Assembly (NCBI RefSeq): GCF_003589745.1
Contig: NZ_CP032364.1
Span: 930,001-994,000 of the forward strand
Direction of reading: 5' to 3'
DNA: 64,000 nt
Origin: Lachnoanaerobaculum umeaense
GTDB lineage: Bacteria; Bacillota; Clostridia; Lachnospirales; Lachnospiraceae
Part shown: positions 44,469-53,357 of the stretch, in pieces
How positions within the stretch are numbered: the first letter of the stretch is position 1
Layout: the number at the start of each line of letters is the position of its first letter
Program-made: the position numbers and the translations under genes
The notes under the pieces: model-generated
The model's database searches: none
Seen by the model: only the letters and a program-made list of their open reading frames with translations
Told to the model about the DNA's origin: nothing

Positions 44469-46256
44469 GTGAGCAAAGGAAGAAAAATCAGGCTGATTAT
44501 TTTAATAGTATTTATTGTACTTATTGCACAATATGTATTAACTCATGCAAAAAGAAAACTGATTATAAGGGATAATATATTATATGGTATTAAAGATGGC
44601 ATATTTGAGAGCAAGTACAGTATGAAAGAGTTGACTGTTCCTACAGGAGTTAAAGAAATAGATAAATATGCCTTTATAGGTTGTGAGAATTTGGAAGTCG
44701 TGGAATTGCCGGATACACTTGAAAGTATTGGTGAGCTTTCATTTTTAAGTTGCAGAAAACTGGAATATATTAAAATACCGGGAAATGTGAAAGTTATTGA
44801 ATCGTCAGTATTTTTGGGATGTTCACAATTGAAAAATGTGGAATTACCGGATAGTTTGGAAAAACTGGGGATGGGAGCATTTAGTGATTGTACGGCTTTG
44901 GAAAAAATAAGTATTCCTGCCGGAGTAGAGGAGATCGGTGAATCCACTTTTTTAAACTGTAAAAATTTGGAGTCAGTAGAACTGAATGAGGGTCTAAAAA
45001 ATATAGGCAGTGAGGCTTTTTTGGGTTGCGAGAAAATCAGAAGTATAAAAATCCCTGATTCTGTTGAGAAGATAGGAAGTGCTGCCTTTAAAGACAGCAA
45101 AAAACTTTCCGATATAAAGATGTCTAAGGGAATAGAGTATATTGGAGAAGGTGCATTTGAAGGTACAAAGTATTATGAGAGAGGTCTGTGGGAAGATGAG
45201 GAGGGCATATATATAGGCGAGGCTCTGATAAAATATGAGAATAAAGGCAGTGAGATAAGGGTAAGAGAGGGCACAAGAGTAATTGCAGGCAAAGCCTGTG
45301 CCGATTTGCCTGATTTATATACAGTTGAATTGCCTGAAAGCCTTATAGCTATAGGTAATGATGCTTTTGCAAATTGTAAAAGTCTTAAAAATATAAATAT
45401 GCCCGTGAATCTGAAAGATATTGATAGCAGAGCTTTTTTTGAATGTAATATAGAGAGTTTGAATATACCTGCAAGCGTAAAGAGTATAGGAAGAGAGGCA
45501 TTTGCCAATTGCAGAAATTTATCAGAGGTAGAGATGATGGAAACGCTGAATATAGTAGGTGTACGAGCCTTTGAAAACACATATTGGCTTGAACATTTAG
45601 AAAAAGATGAATATGGCTGTAAATATTTTCAAAATATACTCTTTGAATATGTAGAGGGAGAAAGCCATGTTAAAGTCAGGGAAGGAACAAAAAGCATAAG
45701 TGGTGAGGCGTTTTTAAATTCCGACAGATTGGAAAAAATAGATATCCCAAAAAGCGTGGAAATGATAGGCATGGAAGCTTTTAGCGGATGTAAAAATTTA
45801 AAGGAATGTATATTTGAAGAAGAAAGTAATATCAAAATAATTTATGTTGGAGCTTTTAAAGAATGTACAAGTATTAAAGAAATAAATATTCCTGAGAGTA
45901 CAAAATATTTGGGGGCTCAAGCCTTTAAAGACTGTAGCTCTTTGGAGAAGATTGTATTTAGAGAAGGATGCGATATTAAAGAATTAAATATGGAAGCATT
46001 TTCAGGTTGTTCTAATTTAAGAGAGATAAGTTTACCGTCAAAGTTGGAAGAGATAAATTATATGGCTTTTTCATATTGTGAAAGCCTGGAAGAAATAAGA
46101 TTTCCGGAAAATACAAAGTATATAGACAGCTCATCCCTTTTTATATGTAAGAATCTAAAGAGAATAGAAGTACCTTTAAGTATAAAAAGTGATTTTAGAA
46201 TAGTTGAAAAAAAGCTTAATTTCGAGAAGGTATACCCTGAAGTTATATATTATTAG
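44469..46256 (+). CDS. BspA-like leucine-rich-repeat protein, membrane-anchored
   Basis: The 595-residue protein has an N-terminal membrane anchor (about 7-23) with no lipobox or cleavage site, then about 18-20 LRR_5 repeats of roughly 23 residues of the form I-P-x-G-V-x-x-I-G-x-x-A-F-x-x-C-x-x-L. Two inserts, each holding a segment like VREGTRVIAGKAC, interrupt the array near 250 and 395. BspA-like proteins act in adhesion and aggregation outside the cell. The start is GTG with AGGAG 8 bases upstream. A near paralog follows after 39 bases. Confidence 0.9.
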   Translation: MSKGRKIRLIILIVFIVLIAQYVLTHAKRKLIIRDNILYGIKDGIFESKYSMKELTVPTGVKEIDKYAFIGCENLEVVELPDTLESIGELSFLSCRKLEYIKIPGNVKVIESSVFLGCSQLKNVELPDSLEKLGMGAFSDCTALEKISIPAGVEEIGESTFLNCKNLESVELNEGLKNIGSEAFLGCEKIRSIKIPDSVEKIGSAAFKDSKKLSDIKMSKGIEYIGEGAFEGTKYYERGLWEDEEGIYIGEALIKYENKGSEIRVREGTRVIAGKACADLPDLYTVELPESLIAIGNDAFANCKSLKNINMPVNLKDIDSRAFFECNIESLNIPASVKSIGREAFANCRNLSEVEMMETLNIVGVRAFENTYWLEHLEKDEYGCKYFQNILFEYVEGESHVKVREGTKSISGEAFLNSDRLEKIDIPKSVEMIGMEAFSGCKNLKECIFEEESNIKIIYVGAFKECTSIKEINIPESTKYLGAQAFKDCSSLEKIVFREGCDIKELNMEAFSGCSNLREISLPSKLEEINYMAFSYCESLEEIRFPENTKYIDSSSLFICKNLKRIEVPLSIKSDFRIVEKKLNFEKVYPEVIYY

Positions 46257-46295
46257 GATTTCTTGGATAAAGACGAATCGGAGGGGAGGATAAAT

Positions 46296-47984
46296 GTGGA
46301 TCGAAAAAATAAAAACACTAAAATATATGCAATTACTATAACAGGTATAGTAATCATCATATTTTTATGTTTCTTTCTGAGTAAATTAAAATGTAAGCAG
46401 ATTATAGAAGATGATGTTTTTCTGGGTATAAAAAGTGGCCTTTTAGAAAAAAGAGACAGCATTACAAAAGTGGAAATACCAAAAGGAGTTACAGCTATAG
46501 GTGATAGGGCATTTTATAATTGTACCGGTCTGGAAAGTATTGTTATACCGGAAGGAGTCACATCCATAGGTGAAAGCGCATTTTATAATTGTATCAATCT
46601 GGAAAATATTATTATACCGGAAACTGTTAAAAAAATAGATATTAATGCTTTTGATAATTGCGTAAAAATAGAGTATATAAAATTACCTGATAATTTGGAA
46701 ATAATACAGACAGGGGCTTTTTATAATTGCAGTTCATTAAAAAGTATTAAAATTCCTAAAGCTGTGGATGCCATTTATCCCGAAGTATTTTTAGATTGTA
46801 ATTCTTTAGAGGAGGTTTCCTTTTTAGGAAATATAATTGAAATAAATAATAGTGCTTTTGAGGGTTGTGAGAAACTTAAAACAATAAAACTGCCGGAGAG
46901 TCTTGAAAGAATAGATGAACGTGCCTTTAATAATTGCAGCAGCTTATCAGATATAAATATACCGGATGGGATACAAGCTGTGGGGGAAGATGCTTTTTCG
47001 GGAACTTATATTCTTAAAAAAATAGATATTGATGAATATGGTTGTGCATATATGGGAAAGGTATTGATATACAGTAAGGAAGAAAAAGAGTATATTAAGA
47101 TTAAAGATTCTACCAAAGTAATTGCAGACGGCGTATTTGACAATTATGAAAATTTAAAGCATGTTGAATTTCCTGACGGCTTGGAGAGAATAGGAAATAA
47201 CAGCTTTAGATCTTGTAAATCTTTGGAAGAAATAAGTGTCCCTGAGGGAGTAAAGAGCATAGGTGGATTTGCCTTTGCATATGCGGGATTAAAAAAGGTG
47301 GATTTACCTGAGACTGTAGTGGAAATAGATGATTATGCGTTTATGGAATGTATACATTTATCTGAAATAAATTTGCCGAAGAATATAGAAAATATCGGTC
47401 ATAGGTGTTTTAAGAATACAGATTATCTGCTGGATATGGAATCTGATGAGTATGGCTGTAAATATGTTGGGGATATACTTCTTGGATACACAGGTAAAGG
47501 TGCTAAAAGAATAAAAATTAGAGACGGAACAAGACTGATAGCGGAAGGGGCTTTTGAAGACAGGGAGTTTATAGAAGGGGTATATATACCTAACAGTGTT
47601 GAGATAATGGGAGAGTATGTATTTTATAATTGTTTCGCCTTAAAAGAGGTGTATTTTCAGGAAGATAGTAGACTTAGCGAATTAAAGCAGATGACATTCG
47701 GAGAATGTATATCTTTGGAAGAAATAGAATTGCCTGAGGGCTTAAAGAAAATACAAGATAATGTCTTTGTAAATTGTGCTTTTAAAAGTCTGACGGCACC
47801 TGAAAGCATAGAATATATACATCCCTATGCTATTATGCAATGTGATATGCTTGAAGAGATAAGAGTACCGAAAAAACTTGAGAGTGAATATTTTTTGGGA
47901 GAAATATATTTTTTAGAAGATGAATATCATTCAAAATATGAAATAAATGAGAGATATAAAAAACCGGATATTGTATTCTATTAA
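46296..47984 (+). CDS. second BspA-like leucine-rich-repeat protein
   Basis: This 562-residue paralog has the same plan: N-terminal anchor (about 9-29), LRR_5 repeats (GVTAIGDRAFYNCTGLESIVIPEGVTSIGESAF...), and two inserts with IKDSTKVIADGVF and IRDGTRLIAEGAF segments. I choose GTG 46296, 6 bases after GGGGAGG; an in-frame TTG at 46263 lies upstream of that site and would add 11 residues. It ends with the same PxVxxY-type tail (PDIVFY) as the first (PEVIYY), so the pair arose by tandem duplication. Confidence 0.9.
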   Translation: MDRKNKNTKIYAITITGIVIIIFLCFFLSKLKCKQIIEDDVFLGIKSGLLEKRDSITKVEIPKGVTAIGDRAFYNCTGLESIVIPEGVTSIGESAFYNCINLENIIIPETVKKIDINAFDNCVKIEYIKLPDNLEIIQTGAFYNCSSLKSIKIPKAVDAIYPEVFLDCNSLEEVSFLGNIIEINNSAFEGCEKLKTIKLPESLERIDERAFNNCSSLSDINIPDGIQAVGEDAFSGTYILKKIDIDEYGCAYMGKVLIYSKEEKEYIKIKDSTKVIADGVFDNYENLKHVEFPDGLERIGNNSFRSCKSLEEISVPEGVKSIGGFAFAYAGLKKVDLPETVVEIDDYAFMECIHLSEINLPKNIENIGHRCFKNTDYLLDMESDEYGCKYVGDILLGYTGKGAKRIKIRDGTRLIAEGAFEDREFIEGVYIPNSVEIMGEYVFYNCFALKEVYFQEDSRLSELKQMTFGECISLEEIELPEGLKKIQDNVFVNCAFKSLTAPESIEYIHPYAIMQCDMLEEIRVPKKLESEYFLGEIYFLEDEYHSKYEINERYKKPDIVFY

Positions 47985-48067
47985 AACACGGATGGATGAA
48001 TATTAAGTTTAATATAATAACTGTAACTAATAACTCATATCCACCGTATCAACTCTTAATAATATAC

Positions 48068-48096
48068 TTGTTTGAAGTTTGCAAATGTTGTATACT
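48068..48096 (+). promoter_or_regulatory. promoter upstream of the radA group
   Basis: TTGTTT (48068-48073), a 17-base spacer and TATACT (48091-48096), 36 bases before the start of the conserved small gene. Confidence 0.65.
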
Positions 48097-48131
48097 ATTT
48101 ATACAAAAACATAGCTTGGTAGGAGGGTTAT

Positions 48132-48542
48132 ATGCCTGTAGTAGAGAGTTTGATTTGCAAAGAGACAGATGGTAAACTTAGTTTTGGAAATTATATTCTT
48201 AGCACAAAATCTAAAGTAGAGGACTTTGGACATGAAGGAGATGTATACAAGGTAAAGACTTTTAAAGAAATTACAAAGCTTGAAAGAAATTCAGCATTTG
48301 TATTTGAATCTGTTCCCGGTAGTGCAGTGATAGAATTTGAGACCACCCCGGATTTGACTACTTTCGATATATATGGTTTTGGGGACACCCAGATAACTAT
48401 CGGGTTGGAAGAGGATACAGAATATGAGGTTTATATTGATGATGTAAGTATCGGAGGTATGAAAACCAATCTATCAGGTAAGCTTATATTTAGTGTTGAA
48501 CTAAGTGAAAACAAATCAAAGGTTATAGTTAAAAAAAGATAA
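48132..48542 (+). CDS. conserved small protein upstream of radA, function unknown
   Basis: The 136-residue protein (MPVVESLICKETDGKLSFGNYILSTKSKVEDFGHEGDVYKVKTF...) is a beta-rich domain without membrane segments. Similar proteins in Lachnospiraceae are sometimes labelled endosialidase beta chain, a label I do not trust. The segment LERNSAFVFESVPGSAV looks conserved. GGAGGG precedes the ATG and radA follows within 55 bases. Confidence 0.7.
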   Translation: MPVVESLICKETDGKLSFGNYILSTKSKVEDFGHEGDVYKVKTFKEITKLERNSAFVFESVPGSAVIEFETTPDLTTFDIYGFGDTQITIGLEEDTEYEVYIDDVSIGGMKTNLSGKLIFSVELSENKSKVIVKKR

Positions 48543-48596
48543 TTGAATGGGCATACCGGTAAGCCGGATATGCCTTTTTTAAATAGAAAGGTTTAT

Positions 48597-49961
48597 ATGG
48601 CAAAATCAAAGTCCAGTGCATTCTTTTGTAAGGAATGTGGATATGAATCACCTAAGTGGCTTGGACAATGTCCTATGTGCAAAGCTTGGAATAGCCTAAT
48701 AGAAGAGCCGGTGGTGAAAGCGAAAACTGTTAGCAGAGGAATATCATCAAATACATATAAAAAGCCGGCCAGATTATCAGAAATACAGCTGGAAGATGAA
48801 GACAGATTTAAGACAGGCTTTGAAGAGCTGGATAGAGTACTAGGAGGTGGCGTAGTAAGAGGTTCACTTGTATTGGTAGGTGGAGATCCCGGTATAGGAA
48901 AATCTACATTATTGCTTCAAGTATGTAAGAATATTTCAGATGATGAAAGATCAGTCCTTTATATCTCAGGAGAGGAAAGCTTAAAGCAGATAAAGATGAG
49001 AGCAAAAAGAGTTGGAGAAATCAAGGGAGATTTGAGCTTTCTATGTGAAACCAATCTGAATATAATAAAAGAAACAGTACTTAGTGAGAAACCGGATGTT
49101 GTGGTGATAGACTCTATACAGACTATGTTTAATGAGGAAGTGGCTTCAGCACCCGGAAGTGTAAGCCAGGTAAGGGAGTCTACAAATCTTCTTATGCAGA
49201 CAGCAAAAGAAAATAATATTGCAATATTTATTGTAGGCCATGTTACAAAAGAAGGGCAGGTTGCAGGTCCTAGAGTGCTTGAACATATGGTAGATACAGT
49301 GCTTTATTTTGAGGGAGATAGATTTGCCTCATATAGGATACTTCGTGCAGTTAAGAATAGATTCGGTTCTACAAATGAAATAGGTGTGTTTGAGATGCAG
49401 GAGGTAGGCCTTATAGAGGTCAAAAACCCTTCTGAGTTTATGTTATCAGGTAGACCACAAAATGCTACAGGTGCAGCTGTAGCTTGCCTTATGGAGGGGA
49501 GTCGACCTATTTTGGTAGAGGTACAGGCTTTGGTAGTACCTACTGCCTTCGGACTTCCAAGGAGGACTTCTACAGGAACGGATGTGAACAGAATCAATCT
49601 CTTGATGGCTGTCATAGAAAAAAGATGTGCTTTGGCTATGAGTAGATATGATGCCTATATAAATATTGCAGGTGGACTTAGGATAAATGAGCCGGCATTG
49701 GATCTTTCTATAATAATGTCTCTTATTTCAAGTATGAAGAATAGAACAATAGATGAAAAGACTGTGATATTCGGAGAGGTAGGACTTTCAGGAGAGGTTA
49801 GAGCTGTAAGTATGCCGGAAATCAGAATAAGAGAGGCTATGAAGCTTGGATTTGAGGTATGCATACTTCCAATAGTATGCCTCGAAAAGCTTTCATTTAA
49901 AGGCAATATAAAGCTAATAGGAGTAAGGAATATAAATGAAGCTGTTTCATTATTGAGTTAA
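48597..49961 (+). CDS. radA: DNA repair protein RadA
   Basis: The 454-residue protein has a C4 zinc finger (Cys 11, 14, 25, 28), a RecA-like core with Walker A GGDPGIGKST (95-104), the RadA-specific KNRFG motif, and a Lon-protease-like C-terminal domain. RadA is a hexameric helicase that drives branch migration in recombination. ATG 48597 (MAKSKSS) follows GAAAGG; the frame is open upstream but contains no better site. Confidence 0.96.
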   Translation: MAKSKSSAFFCKECGYESPKWLGQCPMCKAWNSLIEEPVVKAKTVSRGISSNTYKKPARLSEIQLEDEDRFKTGFEELDRVLGGGVVRGSLVLVGGDPGIGKSTLLLQVCKNISDDERSVLYISGEESLKQIKMRAKRVGEIKGDLSFLCETNLNIIKETVLSEKPDVVVIDSIQTMFNEEVASAPGSVSQVRESTNLLMQTAKENNIAIFIVGHVTKEGQVAGPRVLEHMVDTVLYFEGDRFASYRILRAVKNRFGSTNEIGVFEMQEVGLIEVKNPSEFMLSGRPQNATGAAVACLMEGSRPILVEVQALVVPTAFGLPRRTSTGTDVNRINLLMAVIEKRCALAMSRYDAYINIAGGLRINEPALDLSIIMSLISSMKNRTIDEKTVIFGEVGLSGEVRAVSMPEIRIREAMKLGFEVCILPIVCLEKLSFKGNIKLIGVRNINEAVSLLS

Positions 49962-50050
49962 AAGCAGAAATTATTATAAAAGTGTAGTATTTGATAAAAT
50001 ACATATCTAAAATATTTATATGCAAAGCAGTTTCATAGAAAGCGAGAAAA

Positions 50051-50518
50051 ATGGACGAGAAAACAAATGTAATGAGACTTTTGGATCAAAAGAAGATAAA
50101 ATATAATCACTATTCATATATAGATACTCCGGCAACAAATGGAGTGGAGGTGGCAGAACTACTAGGTCAGGATGAGAGAAGAGTTTTTAAAACTTTGGTA
50201 ACAGTCGGTAAGAGTAAGGCAAACTATGTTTTTGTTATACCTGTAGCTGAGGAACTTAATTTAAAGTCGGCAGCAAAAGCAGTAGGTGAGAAGTCTATAG
50301 AAATGTTAAAATCAAAAGATTTGCTACCACTTACAGGATATATTCATGGCGGTTGTTCTCCTATAGGGATGAAAAAAAGATTTACCACTGTGCTGGATTC
50401 TACAGCCTTGGATTTTGAAAATATAATATTTAGTGCCGGCAAGATAGGGTATCAGGTGGAAATGTCTCCAAAGGATCTGGAAAAAATTCTGCCTTTAAGC
50501 TTTGCCGCATTGACATAG
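50051..50518 (+). CDS. ybaK: YbaK/EbsC-type Cys-tRNA(Pro) deacylase
   Basis: The 155-residue protein matches YbaK: TNVMRLLDQKKIKYNHYSY, then VFKTLVTVGKSKANYVFVIPVAEELNLKSAAKAVGEKSIEML and GYIHGGCSPIGMKK. It hydrolyses Cys mischarged on tRNA(Pro), protecting translation fidelity. The ribosome binding site is weak. A ribosome-associated fusion protein gene follows after 9 bases. Confidence 0.92.
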   Translation: MDEKTNVMRLLDQKKIKYNHYSYIDTPATNGVEVAELLGQDERRVFKTLVTVGKSKANYVFVIPVAEELNLKSAAKAVGEKSIEMLKSKDLLPLTGYIHGGCSPIGMKKRFTTVLDSTALDFENIIFSAGKIGYQVEMSPKDLEKILPLSFAALT

Positions 50519-50527
50519 GATAACATT

Positions 50528-53137
50528 ATGATAAATATTGGAGTATTGGCACATGTAGATGCCGGAAAGACCACACTGATAGAGGCAATTCTTTATAAAA
50601 CCGGAAAGCTTAGAAAAACCGGAAGAGTGGATTTTGGAAATAGCTTTTTGGACAATGATGAGTATGAGAGAAAAAGGGGTATTACCATATTTTCAAAAAT
50701 TGCCAGAACAAGTATAGACGGTATAGATATAAATATTATAGATACTCCGGGGCATGTAGATTTCAGTGCTGAAATGGAAAGAACAATATCTATAATGGAT
50801 ATTGCAATACTGGTAATTAGTGGAAGTGATGGTGTACAATCACATTCACATACACTTTTCAGGTTATTAAGAGAGGCAAATATACCTACTATAATATTTG
50901 TAAATAAAATTGACAGTGAAAAGTTTGATAAAGAAAAAGTATTGTACGGCTTGAAAAAGTCACTTTCAAATAATATTGTGGACTTTTCAAATGAAAATAA
51001 GATGCTGATAGAAGAAGCGGCATCATGTGATGAAAAACTTATAGAAAAGTTTATTGAAGGAGAGGAGATATTAAAATCCGACATAAGCTTTTGTATAGAA
51101 TCATCAAAGATATTTCCTACAATATTTGGTTCGGGTCTTAAACTAATAAATATAGAGGGAATACTTGATCTTATAAAAGAATATATAAATGAGAAAAAAT
51201 ATCATGATGAGGTTTCCGGCATAATATATAAGATAAAATATGATGAGAACGGAAACAGACTTTCATTTATAAAGCTATTAGGTGGAAATATTCGTGTAAA
51301 GGACACTCTATTTGATGAGAAAATAAATCAGATAAGAGCTTATGATGGTGAAAAATACACTACTTTAGATATAGCTAATGCAGGAGATATCATAGCAGTT
51401 ACCGGAATATCAAAATCTCATGCAGGGGATACCTTTGGAAATATAAAAAGTCCAAGTCAAAAACTTCTACCTGTACTTAGTTACAATATGGTTTTCTCAG
51501 ATGATGTAAGTATAAACCAAATATATCCTAAACTTATTCAGATATTTGATGAGATACCTGAAATAAGGATGGAGTACGATGAGGAACTTGCTAAAATTAA
51601 GGTCAATCTGATGGGTGAAGTTCAGATAGACTTGATAAAAAATCTCATCAGTGAAAGACTTCGACTAAACTGTGATTTGATAGATGGTGGTATTATATAT
51701 AAGGAGAGCATAGTAGGATATATTGAGGGTGTAGGACATTTTGAGCCTTTGAAGCATTATGCAGAGGTACATATACTTATCTCAGAGGGAGAGAGAGGAA
51801 GTGGTGTTATATTTGCAAATGAGGTATCTGATGATGAGCTTCCAAAGAACTACCAAAGTCAGGTAAGAAATATTGTAGAAAGCTCAAAGTTTAGAGGAGT
51901 ACTGACAGGCAGTGAGCTTACAGATGTAGTTCTTACTTTAGTTGCAGGAAGAGCACATGAAAAGCATACTGAGGGAGGAGACTTTCTTGAAGCAGTACAT
52001 AGGGCGGTCAGACATGGACTTATGTATGCCAAATCCATACTTTTAGAGCCTTATTATGACTTTGAGATAAATATTCCTATGACTTCACTGGGAAGACTAT
52101 TAAATGATCTAGGCAATATGAATGCTGAGGATATAAGTTATGATGGAGTAGAAACTCTAAGAGTTAGGGGTTTTGCACCTACCATAAATATACAAAACTA
52201 TGGAAGCACGCTTTTGTCATATACCAAAGGACTTGGTCAGATAAGTTTTAGTCTCAGGGGTTTTTTACCATGTCATAACTTAGAGGAAGTAATAGGAAAT
52301 AGCTCATATTTGGCAGAGTTTGATACAAAAAACACTCCGGATTCTATATTTTGTTCTCATGGTGAGAGTTTTATAGTACCTTGGAGTGAAGTATTTAACT
52401 ATATGCATTTACCATTAAAGAAGTTTGAACTGGTAAAGGAAGAGGAGAAAGTAGAAACAATCAGATCTACATATGATGCTTCAAAAGCTGACAGCGAAGA
52501 ACTGATGGCAATATTTGAAAGGACCTATGGAAAGATTACACCAAGGATAGGAGATTGGGATACTCCTATAAAGAGAACTCCTGAAAAAGAATATGTATAT
52601 AAGGAGAGAGAAAAAAAGAAACACTACTTATTGGTGGATGGATATAATATTATATTTGCTTCAAAGGTCTTGAGTGAACTTGCCGAGATAAATATAGATT
52701 CTGCCAGAGATAGACTAATAGAACTTCTGATAGATTATAAGGCATATAAGGACTATGAAATAATCTTGGTATTTGATGCTTATAGACTTGTAAATCACCC
52801 TACAGAAGTACAAAACTTCTCCGGATTATATGTTGTATATACAAAAACTGCTGAAACAGCCGATCAATATATAGAAAAGACTACACATGAAATGATAAAA
52901 AAGTATGATGTAACAGTGGCTACATCAGATGGTATAGAGCAAATTATTATAAGAGGTAAGGGAGCTATACTGATTTCAGCCAGAGAATTTTTAAAGGACT
53001 TGGAAGAAACCAAGGAAGCTTTCAGAAAAGAACATATAGAAAAGACAACAGTTACAAACAGGCTTTTTGATTCTTTAAAGGGAGATTTGAAAGAAAAAAT
53101 AGAAAATATAAGACTTGGTAAAAAAGAAGAGCCCTAG
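50528..53137 (+). CDS. TetM-like translation GTPase fused to Rae1/YacP-type NYN endonuclease
   Basis: The 869-residue protein has two parts. Residues 1-660 follow the ribosomal-protection-protein/EF-G plan: G1 AHVDAGKTT (8-16), RGIT (50-53), DTPGH (72-76), NKID (126-129), and EF-G-like domains II-V with LLEPYYDFEINIPM. The loop where TetM has its tetracycline-probing YSPVSTPADF reads GRAHEKHTEGGDF (474-486), so drug resistance is doubtful. After a charged linker, residues 698-835 match B. subtilis Rae1 (YacP): LLVDGYNII (Asp 704), VFDAY (Asp 750), ETADQYIE (Glu 776, Asp 779), ATSDGIEQ (Asp 801), GKGAILISAREFL. Rae1 cleaves mRNA in the ribosomal A site. Expected action: GTP-dependent docking and mRNA cleavage on ribosomes (inference). 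Confidence 0.9.
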   Translation: MINIGVLAHVDAGKTTLIEAILYKTGKLRKTGRVDFGNSFLDNDEYERKRGITIFSKIARTSIDGIDINIIDTPGHVDFSAEMERTISIMDIAILVISGSDGVQSHSHTLFRLLREANIPTIIFVNKIDSEKFDKEKVLYGLKKSLSNNIVDFSNENKMLIEEAASCDEKLIEKFIEGEEILKSDISFCIESSKIFPTIFGSGLKLINIEGILDLIKEYINEKKYHDEVSGIIYKIKYDENGNRLSFIKLLGGNIRVKDTLFDEKINQIRAYDGEKYTTLDIANAGDIIAVTGISKSHAGDTFGNIKSPSQKLLPVLSYNMVFSDDVSINQIYPKLIQIFDEIPEIRMEYDEELAKIKVNLMGEVQIDLIKNLISERLRLNCDLIDGGIIYKESIVGYIEGVGHFEPLKHYAEVHILISEGERGSGVIFANEVSDDELPKNYQSQVRNIVESSKFRGVLTGSELTDVVLTLVAGRAHEKHTEGGDFLEAVHRAVRHGLMYAKSILLEPYYDFEINIPMTSLGRLLNDLGNMNAEDISYDGVETLRVRGFAPTINIQNYGSTLLSYTKGLGQISFSLRGFLPCHNLEEVIGNSSYLAEFDTKNTPDSIFCSHGESFIVPWSEVFNYMHLPLKKFELVKEEEKVETIRSTYDASKADSEELMAIFERTYGKITPRIGDWDTPIKRTPEKEYVYKEREKKKHYLLVDGYNIIFASKVLSELAEINIDSARDRLIELLIDYKAYKDYEIILVFDAYRLVNHPTEVQNFSGLYVVYTKTAETADQYIEKTTHEMIKKYDVTVATSDGIEQIIIRGKGAILISAREFLKDLEETKEAFRKEHIEKTTVTNRLFDSLKGDLKEKIENIRLGKKEEP

Positions 53138-53160
53138 CAAATGCCGGGGCTCTTTCTTTT
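53127..53160. terminator. bidirectional terminator between the fusion gene and the feo operon
   Basis: AAGAGCCC (53127-53134) pairs with GGGCTCTT (53147-53154), followed by TCTTTT on the plus strand and CTTTTTT on the minus strand. Confidence 0.9.
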
Positions 53161-53188
53161 AATTGGATTCAAATATTTGAATAAAGAA

Positions 53189-53329
53189 TCAGGTATGACA
53201 GCTGCCTGAGCAACCACCACATCCTCCACCACATGAGGACTTCCCGTTTTTCTTATCTTTATAAATCGATCTTATAATAAGACCTACTACACCGACCAAT
53301 GCGGCTGAAATAATAACTGTTGCTGCCAT
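53189..53329 (-). CDS. FeoB-associated Cys-rich membrane protein
   Basis: The 46-residue protein has one membrane helix (about 3-20), a short basic stretch, and a C-terminal tail CGGGCGGCSGSC with four Cys. This is the small Cys-rich protein commonly found after feoB in Firmicutes, where it may assist ferrous iron uptake much as FeoC does elsewhere. AAAGGAG precedes the ATG, 28 bases after the feoB stop, so it is the last gene of the feo operon. Confidence 0.9.
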   Translation of the reverse strand: MAATVIISAALVGVVGLIIRSIYKDKKNGKSSCGGGCGGCSGSCHT

Positions 53330-53357
53330 AAAGATCTCCTTTCTTTAATAAAACCAC

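Noticed and set aside
50528..53137. Annotation as a tetracycline resistance gene (TetM/TetW type)
   Set aside because: The drug-site loop is not conserved, the protein carries an extra nuclease domain, and the gene sits among housekeeping genes rather than on a mobile element.
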